NCBI RefSeq assembly: GCF_009834875.1
Contig: NZ_WVHT01000003.1
Location: 372,001-436,000 of the forward strand
Direction: 5' to 3'
Length of the DNA stretch: 64,000 nucleotides
Source of the DNA: Hufsiella arboris
GTDB lineage: Bacteria > Bacteroidota > Bacteroidia > Sphingobacteriales > Sphingobacteriaceae
Part shown: positions 57,279 through 64,000 of the stretch, in pieces
How the letters are laid out: every line of letters starts with the position of its first letter
Numbering within the stretch: position 1 is the stretch's first letter
Made by a program: the position numbers and the translations under genes
The notes under the pieces: generated by a model
What the model was told of the DNA's origin: nothing
Seen by the model: the letters and a program-made list of their open reading frames with translations, nothing else
Databases searched by the model: none

Positions 57279-57809
57279 TTGAAATCGTTACAACAATATC
57301 GCGTCCCTTTCTCAGGGTTAAAGCTTGGCAAACATCAGTTTGAATTTGATGTTGACGAGTCTTTTTTTAGGGAATTTGAATATTCGCTTGTTAAAAACGG
57401 AACGGTTAAAGTTGACATGGAACTTGACAAGCAGGAAACCATGTTATTACTTACCTTTCATATTAAAGGTGATATATTTTTAGACTGCGATGTTTGCTTA
57501 TCCGGCTTTCCGGTAGCTATTGATTTCAATGAAAAACAGATCGTAAAATTTGGCGAAGACGATCTGGAAGAAAACACCGAGGAGATTATGGTGTTGAACC
57601 GTAACGAACATGAAATTGATATTGCGCCTTTAGTATACGAGTACATTAATTTATCTGTACCTTATATTAACCGTTGCAACGACGTTGGAAACACCGAATG
57701 GTGCGACAAAGAGATGATAAATAAATTGAACGATTTATCTATCGAAAATAATGAAACACACAGTGATGACCCACGCTGGGAAGCGCTGAAAAAGATAAAA
57801 AATAATTAA
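57279..57809 (+). CDS. DUF177/YceD-family protein
   Basis: The 176 residues start at TTG 57279 (KSLQQYRVPFSGLKLGKHQF), which fits known Bacteroidota homologues; no ATG is available early. CDVCLSGFPVAID (about 67-79) and CNDVGNTEWCDKEMI, with paired Cys, are conserved. In E. coli YceD is needed for normal 23S rRNA accumulation. It precedes rpmF (L32) as in most bacteria, consistent with a ribosome role. Confidence 0.9.
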   Translation: MKSLQQYRVPFSGLKLGKHQFEFDVDESFFREFEYSLVKNGTVKVDMELDKQETMLLLTFHIKGDIFLDCDVCLSGFPVAIDFNEKQIVKFGEDDLEENTEEIMVLNRNEHEIDIAPLVYEYINLSVPYINRCNDVGNTEWCDKEMINKLNDLSIENNETHSDDPRWEALKKIKNN

Positions 57810-57821
57810 TAATCAGGAGAG

Positions 57822-58013
57822 ATGGCACATCCAAAACGCAAATTATCAAAATCAAGAAGAGATAAAAGAAGAACTCATTACAAAGCTGAGGCTCCTTCTT
57901 TAACCACTTGCCAAACTACCGGTGCAGTGCATTTACCTCACCGCGCATACAATGTTGATGGCAACTTGTATTACAACGGAAAACTAGTTATCGAAAATAC
58001 TGCTATAGCCTAA
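57822..58013 (+). CDS. rpmF: Large-ribosomal-subunit protein bL32
   Basis: The 63 residues [20 protein letters not shown] and the rest match L32. A single Cys (CQTTG) remains where zinc-binding L32 has four, so this is a zinc-independent form. It lies 12 bases after DUF177. Confidence 0.96.
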   Translation: MAHPKRKLSKSRRDKRRTHYKAEAPSLTTCQTTGAVHLPHRAYNVDGNLYYNGKLVIENTAIA

Positions 58014-58028
58014 GGTAATTTTCACTGA

Positions 58029-58967
58029 ATGAAAATCGGCTTAGATATTATGGGCGGAGATTACGCTCCCAAAGCAACCGTTTTGGGAGCAATTTCAGCC
58101 TACAAAGCTTTACCAGAAGATCAAAAAATCATTTTGATCGGCGATAAAGAACAAGCACTTCCCTTTTTTTCTGAACAGGATTTCAACCCTGATGTCTTTG
58201 AGTTCATTCACACCACCGAAGTAATCGGCATGGGTGAACATCCTACAAAGGCTATTGTACAAAAACCAAATTCTAGTATTAGTATCGGATTTCAATTGCT
58301 GAAAGAAGGCAAATTGGATTCTTTTGCATCTGCGGGAAATACCGGAGCCATGATGGTTGGCGCTATGTTTAGCGTTAAAACGATTCCTGGCGTTGTGCGG
58401 CCTGCTATAGCTAGCATTGTGCCTAAACTTAAGGGTGGTTACGGAATTATGCTGGATGTTGGCGCCAATGCCGACTGCAAGCCCGATACGCTATTACAAT
58501 TTGGTATTCTCGGTAAACTTTTTGTCGAGAATGTTTACGGCATAGACAATCCAAAAGTTGGTTTAATGAACATCGGAGAAGAAGAGGAAAAAGGCAATCT
58601 GGCAACCCAGGCAACTTACCCTTTGATGAAAGAAACCAACCTGTTTAATTTTGTTGGAAACCTCGAAGGAAGAGACCTGTTTAATGACAAAGCGGACGTT
58701 ATTGTCTGCGATGGTTTTACCGGAAATATTATTCTGAAATTAGCCGAAACATTTTATATCCTAACCTTAAAGAAAGGCTTCAAAGATGAATTTTTTGACC
58801 GTTTTAATTACGAACAATATGGCGGCAGCCCCTTTTTAGGTGTCAACGCCCCGGTAATTATCGGCCATGGAATTTCAACACCTGAAGCAATTAAGAACAT
58901 GGTGCTGTTATCAAAAACCATGATTGAATCGAAATTGATTGACAAAATCAAATCAGTATTTAAATAA
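58029..58967 (+). CDS. plsX: Phosphate acyltransferase PlsX
   Basis: The 312 residues have IGLDIMGGDYAPKATVLGAI (2-21), SAGNTGAMMVGA (about 101-112) and DVGANADCKPD. PlsX makes acyl-phosphate from acyl-ACP for phospholipid synthesis. The order rpmF-plsX-fabH is typical. Confidence 0.97.
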   Translation: MKIGLDIMGGDYAPKATVLGAISAYKALPEDQKIILIGDKEQALPFFSEQDFNPDVFEFIHTTEVIGMGEHPTKAIVQKPNSSISIGFQLLKEGKLDSFASAGNTGAMMVGAMFSVKTIPGVVRPAIASIVPKLKGGYGIMLDVGANADCKPDTLLQFGILGKLFVENVYGIDNPKVGLMNIGEEEEKGNLATQATYPLMKETNLFNFVGNLEGRDLFNDKADVIVCDGFTGNIILKLAETFYILTLKKGFKDEFFDRFNYEQYGGSPFLGVNAPVIIGHGISTPEAIKNMVLLSKTMIESKLIDKIKSVFK

Positions 58968-58985
58968 TCACAATTTAAAATCAGC

Positions 58986-59975
58986 ATGCAAAAAATACAT
59001 GCCGCTATTACTGCGGTGGGTGGTTATGTACCGGAATATGTTTTAACAAACCATGAGCTTGAAACCATGGTTGAAACAAACGACGAATGGATAACGTCCA
59101 GAACCGGCATTAAAGAACGCCGTATTTTAAAAGGCGCGGGTTTAGCGACTTCCGATATGGCTGTTCCAGCCGTTAATGATCTCTTACAAAAACGCGGGAT
59201 AACCGCTGAAGAAATTGATCTGATCATATTTTGCACCGTAACACCAGACATGACGTTTCCGGCAACGGCGAATATCCTGGCTGATAAAGTTGGCGCAAAA
59301 AATGCCTGGGGCTTCGACCTAAGTGCCGCTTGCTCCGGTTTTGTTTTCGGGTTAACTACGGCTGCCCAATTCATTGAGTCGGGTATGCACAAAAAAGTTT
59401 TGCTCGTAGCGGGAGATAAAATGTCGGCAATTGTGGATTATCAGGACCGCAAAAACTGCATTATCTTCGGAGACGGTTGCGGCGCTGTTTTGCTCGAGCC
59501 TAACACCGACGGTTTTGGAGTGATAGATTCTGTCTTGAAAAGCGACGGATCAGGAAAAAATCTGCTTCATATGAAAGCAGGCGGTTCCTTAAAGCCAGCT
59601 TCTCATGAAAGCGTCGATGCCCGCGAACATTTTATATTCCAGGAAGGCCAATCAGTGTTTAAATTCGCGGTAACAAATATGGCAGATGTTGCCGCAGAAG
59701 TAATGGATCGCAACGGCCTTACATCAAATGATATTGCCTGGCTTGTTCCTCATCAAGCTAATAAACGGATCATCGACGCAACGGCAAACCGCTGCGGAGT
59801 TAGTTCCGATAAAGTGATGATAAACATTGACAGATTCGGAAATACGACCAATGGAACTATTCCGCTATGTTTATGGGAATGGGAAAAGAGGTTAAAAAAA
59901 GGCGACAATCTGATACTTGCAGCCTTTGGTGGCGGCTTTACCTGGGGATCGATATACCTCAAGTGGGCCTATTAA
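58986..59975 (+). CDS. fabH: 3-oxoacyl-ACP synthase III (KAS III)
   Basis: The 329 residues carry the catalytic triad: Cys116 in [13 protein letters not shown], His in [12 protein letters not shown] and Asn in [11 protein letters not shown]. FabH condenses acetyl-CoA with malonyl-ACP to start fatty-acid synthesis. It follows plsX by 18 bases. Confidence 0.97.
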   Translation: MQKIHAAITAVGGYVPEYVLTNHELETMVETNDEWITSRTGIKERRILKGAGLATSDMAVPAVNDLLQKRGITAEEIDLIIFCTVTPDMTFPATANILADKVGAKNAWGFDLSAACSGFVFGLTTAAQFIESGMHKKVLLVAGDKMSAIVDYQDRKNCIIFGDGCGAVLLEPNTDGFGVIDSVLKSDGSGKNLLHMKAGGSLKPASHESVDAREHFIFQEGQSVFKFAVTNMADVAAEVMDRNGLTSNDIAWLVPHQANKRIIDATANRCGVSSDKVMINIDRFGNTTNGTIPLCLWEWEKRLKKGDNLILAAFGGGFTWGSIYLKWAY

Positions 59976-60060
59976 TTTTTAAGCTCAAAAGTTTAAATTA
60001 GATCAGGTATTTAGTTTGAATTTTTAATTTTGATTAAACAAACACACAAAAACCATACTG

Positions 60061-60534
60061 ATGGATATTAAACAAATTCAGGAACTAATCAAGTTTGTTT
60101 CTAAATCTGGCGTAAATGAAGTTTCAATTGAACAGGAAGCCTTCAAAATCACTATAAAAACTAATCAGCAACCAACTTACGTAACAGCCTCTGTTCCGGT
60201 TGCTCCCGCTCCTATTCAGGCCGCAGTTCAGCAACCAGCGCAGCAACAGCCTGCGGTTCAGCAAGCTTCTGCTCCTGCAGCTGAAAACACTAACTACCTT
60301 ACTATAAAATCTCCGATGATCGGAACATTTTATCTTTCTGCAAGCCCTGATAAACCCGCGTTTATAAATGTGGGTGATGATGTGAAAGCCGGGCAGGTAG
60401 TATGTATTGTTGAGGCAATGAAGCTCTTTAACGAAATTGAGTCAGAAATTTCAGGACGTGTTGTTAAAGTCCTGGTAGATAATGCAAGTCCTGTTGAGTA
60501 CGACCAGCCTTTATTCCTGGTTGAACCCAATTAA
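60061..60534 (+). CDS. accB: Biotin carboxyl carrier protein of acetyl-CoA carboxylase
   Basis: The 157 residues have a helical N-terminus (about 1-35), an Ala/Pro/Gln-rich linker (about 45-80) and a biotinyl domain with the acceptor Lys121 in VEAMKLFNEI. It carries carboxybiotin to AccA/AccD. A -7-like TAATTTTG lies at 60025-60032. accC follows 71 bases later. Confidence 0.97.
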   Translation: MDIKQIQELIKFVSKSGVNEVSIEQEAFKITIKTNQQPTYVTASVPVAPAPIQAAVQQPAQQQPAVQQASAPAAENTNYLTIKSPMIGTFYLSASPDKPAFINVGDDVKAGQVVCIVEAMKLFNEIESEISGRVVKVLVDNASPVEYDQPLFLVEPN

Positions 60535-60605
60535 TTTACTCACATGAAACCTGATGAGGACAGAGCTTTTGCTCATTCTCATTACTATCTATTGCTATTA
60601 AACGT

Positions 60606-61955
60606 ATGTTTAAAAAAATACTGATTGCAAACAGAGGCGAAATTGCCCTGCGTATTATTCGCACCTGTAAAGAAATGGGCATTAAAACGGTTGCCGTTTA
60701 TTCAACCGCCGATAGAGAAAGTCTTCATGTGCGTTTTGCCGATGAAGCTGTATGTATCGGGCCGCCTCCAAGTAAAGATTCTTATTTAAGTATTCCTAAT
60801 ATAATTTCTGCCGCCGAGTTAACTAATGCGGACGCAATCCATCCGGGTTACGGCTTTTTATCTGAAAATTCTAAATTTTCCGCTATTTGCCGCGATTACG
60901 GGATTAAATTTATCGGCGCAACGCCGGAGCAGATTAATGGAATGGGAGATAAAGCGTCTGCCAAGGAAACCATGAAAATAGCCGGAGTTCCAACAATTCC
61001 TGGCTCTGATGGATTGCTGAGCGATGTAAAAGAGGGCATTAAAATCGCTAACGAAATTGGTTACCCTGTTATTCTGAAAGCAACTGCCGGTGGTGGTGGC
61101 CGTGGAATGCGCATCGTTTGGGAAGATGCAGCTTTTGAACCAGCCTGGGATTCAGCACGCCAGGAAGCAGGCGCAGCGTTTGGAAATGACGGAATTTATC
61201 TTGAAAAATTCGTTGAGGATCCGCGTCACATCGAGATTCAGATCGTAGGCGATCAATACGGGAACGTTTCTCACCTTTCGGAAAGGGATTGTTCTATTCA
61301 ACGCCGCCACCAGAAACTGGTTGAAGAATCACCTTCGCCTTTTATGACCGATGAGCTTCGTCAGCGCATGGGAGATGCTGCTGTTGCCGGTGCAAAAGCT
61401 GTGAATTATGAGGGGGCCGGAACCATAGAATTTTTGGTCGACAAACACCGTAATTTCTATTTCATGGAAATGAATACGCGTATCCAGGTTGAACATCCGG
61501 TTACCGAAGAAGTAATTAATTTCGACCTGATCAAAGAGCAAATAAAAGTTGCTGCCGGAATTCCGGTTTCGGGAAAAAATTACATGCCAACCATGCACGC
61601 TATCGAATGCCGCATAAACGCAGAAGATCCGTTCAACGGATTCAGGCCTTCACCGGGAAAGATCACTAATTTCCATTCGCCGGGTGGTCATGGTGTTCGG
61701 GTAGATACACACGTTTATTCGGGCTACCAAATCCCTCCTAATTACGATTCCATGATCGCCAAGCTGATCTGTGTTGCTCAAACACGTGAAGAGGCAATCT
61801 CGACAATGGAACGGGCTTTAAGTGAATTTGTAATTGAAGGTGTAAAAACTACGATCCCGTTTCACCTTAAACTGATGAAAGACCCTAATTTCAGGGCCGG
61901 AAACTTCACAACGAAATTCATGGAAACCTTTGAATTTGAAGAAGAAGCAGTTTAA
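60606..61955 (+). CDS. accC: Biotin carboxylase subunit of acetyl-CoA carboxylase
   Basis: The 449 residues are an ATP-grasp enzyme with [19 protein letters not shown] (5-23), the ATP-binding [14 protein letters not shown] (about 157-170), [20 protein letters not shown] and [14 protein letters not shown]. It carboxylates biotin on AccB. The length equals E. coli AccC (449). A terminator follows. Confidence 0.98.
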   Translation: MFKKILIANRGEIALRIIRTCKEMGIKTVAVYSTADRESLHVRFADEAVCIGPPPSKDSYLSIPNIISAAELTNADAIHPGYGFLSENSKFSAICRDYGIKFIGATPEQINGMGDKASAKETMKIAGVPTIPGSDGLLSDVKEGIKIANEIGYPVILKATAGGGGRGMRIVWEDAAFEPAWDSARQEAGAAFGNDGIYLEKFVEDPRHIEIQIVGDQYGNVSHLSERDCSIQRRHQKLVEESPSPFMTDELRQRMGDAAVAGAKAVNYEGAGTIEFLVDKHRNFYFMEMNTRIQVEHPVTEEVINFDLIKEQIKVAAGIPVSGKNYMPTMHAIECRINAEDPFNGFRPSPGKITNFHSPGGHGVRVDTHVYSGYQIPPNYDSMIAKLICVAQTREEAISTMERALSEFVIEGVKTTIPFHLKLMKDPNFRAGNFTTKFMETFEFEEEAV

Positions 61956-61981
61956 ATAATCCGAAATTGAAAATAAACCGT

Positions 61982-62020
61982 AAATACCATTCCTATTCAA
62001 ACAGAATGGTATTTTCATTT
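61982..62020 (+). terminator. Terminator after accC
   Basis: AAATACCATTC (61982-61992) pairs with GAATGGTATTT (62004-62014) around an 11-base loop, followed by TTTTCATTTT. It lies just before the tatC ATG, which therefore probably depends on some readthrough or an internal promoter. Confidence 0.8.
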
Positions 62021-62027
62021 TAATGCA

Positions 62028-62903
62028 ATGAGCGAAAGATCAGATAACTTAATAAAGACGATAAAAGAAAAAGGAAAAAACCTGCAGGCCGAAATGTCCT
62101 TTTTCGATCACCTGGAGGTTTTGCGCTGGCACTTAATACGCTCAGCGATTGCGGTTTGTATATTTACCGGGCTAGCCTTCGCTTATTACGATTTTATTTT
62201 CGATAAGATTATTATGGGCCCTAAAACGCCTTCGTTCTGGACTTACAGGATGATGTGTTTGCTGGGAGCTCGGTTTAACCTTGGTCCAGACTTTTGCATC
62301 ACTAAAATTCCGATAGAAATCGTCAATAATGAAGTTGCGGGACAGTTTACCTTGCAGATGAATTCGTCGTTAATGATCGGTATCGTTATTGGTGTGCCGT
62401 ATTTATTGTATGAAATCTGGCGGTTTGTGAAACCAGGGCTCACAGACCTGGAAAGAAAATCAGCTAGCGGTTTTGTTTTTTATGCCAGCATGTTATTTAT
62501 TGTTGGTGTATTATTCGGGTTTTTTATCATCACCCCGATGTCGATCAATTTCCTCGCTAATTATACTGTCAGCCCGGAGATTAAAAACCTTGTTACGATC
62601 GATTCATACCTGTCATCTGTTGCGACTTTAACACTTGGAACAGGAGTAGTATTTGAATTACCGATCATCATTTTTATCCTGTCGAAAATGGGAATTATGA
62701 CACCTAAGTTCATGCGCTCAACAAGGCGATATGCCGTGGTGATCATATTGATCATCGCAGCCGTTGTTACTCCAACACCGGATATTATCACCATGATGAC
62801 TGTTAGTTTTCCATTATTCTTACTTTACGAAGTAAGTATCATCATCTCTTCGAAAGTTGAAAAAAACAAGCTTAAAGCCGAAAAGGGATTACGGACTTAT
62901 TAA
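62028..62903 (+). CDS. tatC: Sec-independent translocase component TatC
   Basis: The 291 residues have the TatC start (MSFFDHLEVLRWHLIRSAIA, about 24-43), six hydrophobic helices and the FELPIIIFILSKMG and RRYAVVIILIIAAVVTPTPD signatures. It recognises twin-arginine signal peptides, so the near-Tat signal of the dioxygenase-like protein at 9700 could use it. TatA/TatB genes are not in the window. Confidence 0.96.
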   Translation: MSERSDNLIKTIKEKGKNLQAEMSFFDHLEVLRWHLIRSAIAVCIFTGLAFAYYDFIFDKIIMGPKTPSFWTYRMMCLLGARFNLGPDFCITKIPIEIVNNEVAGQFTLQMNSSLMIGIVIGVPYLLYEIWRFVKPGLTDLERKSASGFVFYASMLFIVGVLFGFFIITPMSINFLANYTVSPEIKNLVTIDSYLSSVATLTLGTGVVFELPIIIFILSKMGIMTPKFMRSTRRYAVVIILIIAAVVTPTPDIITMMTVSFPLFLLYEVSIIISSKVEKNKLKAEKGLRTY

Positions 62904-62944
62904 TACTTAACAGGATTAATACATTTAATAAAGTACTTATTGAG

Positions 62945-62952
62945 TAGATTTG
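62945..62952 (+). promoter_or_regulatory. -7 box before rpiB
   Basis: TAGATTTG matches TAnnTTTG and lies 37 bases before the rpiB ATG. No clean TTTG box is seen at the expected distance. Confidence 0.35.
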
Positions 62953-62989
62953 TGCTTGCAGCAAAATATTATTTGAAAATCCCGATAAA

Positions 62990-63421
62990 ATGGAAAAACT
63001 TATCGTTGCAATAGGCGCAGACCATGCCGGCTTTGATTATAAAGAGATGTTAAAAAGCCATCTTTCCGGTTTGGAGTTTAAAGACTTTGGAACTTACAGT
63101 GCCGATTCTGTTGATTATCCGGATTTTGCTCATCCAGTAGCAAACGTGGTAGAAACGGGAGAGTTCCCCCTGGGGATTTTAGTTTGCGGGAGTGCCAACG
63201 GCGTAGCTATCACTGCCAATAAGCACCATGGTATTCGCGCAGCGATCTGCTGGTCTGTGGAAATTGCTGAACTTGCCCGTTTACACAATAACGCTAATAT
63301 CGTATGCATTCCGGCCCGGTTCGTTTCTGAGGAAACGGCAGTCAACATCGTTCAAAAATTTATCGCAACTAAATTCGAAGGCGGCCGACACCAAAACCGC
63401 GTAGCCAAAATATCTTGTTAA
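62990..63421 (+). CDS. rpiB: Ribose-5-phosphate isomerase B
   Basis: The 143 residues have AIGADHAGFDYKEML (about 7-21) and the active-site Cys in LVCGSANGVAITANKHHGIR (about 65-84), with NANIVCIPARF near the C-terminus. RpiB interconverts ribose-5-P and ribulose-5-P. The length matches the family. Confidence 0.96.
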   Translation: MEKLIVAIGADHAGFDYKEMLKSHLSGLEFKDFGTYSADSVDYPDFAHPVANVVETGEFPLGILVCGSANGVAITANKHHGIRAAICWSVEIAELARLHNNANIVCIPARFVSEETAVNIVQKFIATKFEGGRHQNRVAKISC

Positions 63422-63439
63422 TCTAATTAATTACCCTCA

Positions 63440-64000
63440 ATGAATAAAAAAAATCTATTGTTTTTAGCGCTGGGATTAAGTCTTCAGACTTTCGCTCAAA
63501 GTCCAGTCGCACAAAAATATGCCGGTTATATTACCGCCGAAGATGCCAGAAAGCATTTAACCATTTTAGCTTCAGATGAATTTGAAGGTCGTGAAACCGG
63601 TAAACCCGGTGCTGAAAAAGCCGCAAAATATATTGCAGGTGAATTTCAAAAAATGGGGCTTACTGCGCCGGTAAAAGGCTCATACTTTCAGGACATTCCT
63701 TTAATTGAAACAACTTTCGAGGTTAAAAACTTCATCGCTAATCAAAAGCCTTTTACGTATGGAACCGACTTTTATTTTTCCGGTTCTCCGGATGCTAACA
63801 GTATAACTACCAAAGAAATAGTTTTTGTGGGTTACGGTATAACTGATTCTGCTTACAACGATCTTAAAAATATAGATATCACGAATAAAATCGTGTTAGT
63901 TATCAATACAGGTGAGCCGGTAAAAAATGGAACTTATCTGATCACAAAATCCGACAAACCGTCTGACTGGTCAATCACCAGAAACAAACGTATTAAATTC
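63440..64000 (+). CDS. M28-family aminopeptidase-like protein, 5' part
   Basis: The frame opens at ATG 63440 and runs off the window after 187 codons. A signal peptide (MNKKNLLFLALGLSLQTFAQ) leads into a region with LTILASDEFEGRETGKPGAE (about 40-59), the hallmark start of Bacteroidota M28 peptidases. A probable PA domain follows (VFVGYGITDSAYNDL). Metal-binding residues would lie beyond the window. It is probably a secreted zinc aminopeptidase. Confidence 0.85.
   Translation, partial: MNKKNLLFLALGLSLQTFAQSPVAQKYAGYITAEDARKHLTILASDEFEGRETGKPGAEKAAKYIAGEFQKMGLTAPVKGSYFQDIPLIETTFEVKNFIANQKPFTYGTDFYFSGSPDANSITTKEIVFVGYGITDSAYNDLKNIDITNKIVLVINTGEPVKNGTYLITKSDKPSDWSITRNKRIKF

Overview
The window looks like chromosomal DNA from a member of the Bacteroidota, most likely family Sphingobacteriaceae (Pedobacter/Mucilaginibacter-like). 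The evidence is Bacteroidota-type promoters (TAnnTTTG -7 boxes), A-rich rather than Shine-Dalgarno leaders, a very large Ig/PKD-repeat adhesin, a FecA-like TonB receptor, and housekeeping proteins with Sphingobacteria-like sequences. Genus and species are inference only.

Region 1 (1-12 kb) is accessory. It holds the N-terminal 2361 codons of a giant secreted repeat protein on the minus strand, a divergent LytS/LytTR two-component pair, and a three-gene run (intradiol ring-cleavage dioxygenase-like exported protein, an unknown protein, a divergent pirin-like bicupin).

Region 2 (12-22 kb) is metabolic and accessory. It holds two oxidoreductase-type genes on the minus strand, a translationally coupled pair of a PrnB/indoleamine-dioxygenase-like haem protein and a kynureninase-like PLP enzyme, a short-chain dehydrogenase / aldo-keto reductase / AraC regulator cluster, exonuclease III, and a two-gene RiPP-like locus. 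That locus is a 52-residue lipoprotein-like peptide ending in YSCPGCGMG, directly followed by a DUF692/MNIO iron enzyme. The peptide gene is too short for ordinary ORF calling and is the best candidate here for an undescribed system.

Region 3 (22-37.5 kb) starts with a tandemly duplicated tRNA-fMet/tRNA-Glu array. It diverges from era through a palindrome made of two overlapping promoters. Then come era, der, a small lipoprotein, a CtpA-type protease, murQ, a conserved unknown, a BI-1 family membrane protein, a SAM-I riboswitch controlling metH with metF downstream, a small beta-barrel candidate and a TonB-dependent receptor.

Region 4 (37.5-56.9 kb) has the thrA-thrB-thrC operon on the minus strand, preceded by a Thr-codon-rich leader peptide and a terminator/antiterminator attenuator. 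Next are a MazEF-like toxin-antitoxin pair leading into rsgA-dtd-mazG, then a long minus-strand series: comB, gcvT, glycosyltransferases, rnhB, a SpoIIE-type phosphatase, a flippase-like membrane protein, HIT, greA, a hydroxyacid dehydrogenase and rsmA. ruvC and pdxA lie on the plus strand.

Region 5 (56.9-64 kb) is core: a structured-RNA candidate (possibly SRP RNA), the DUF177-rpmF-plsX-fabH fatty-acid/ribosome cluster with accB-accC, then tatC, rpiB and the 5' part of an M28-type peptidase cut by the window end.

Functions are assigned from sequence recognition alone; no database search was run.
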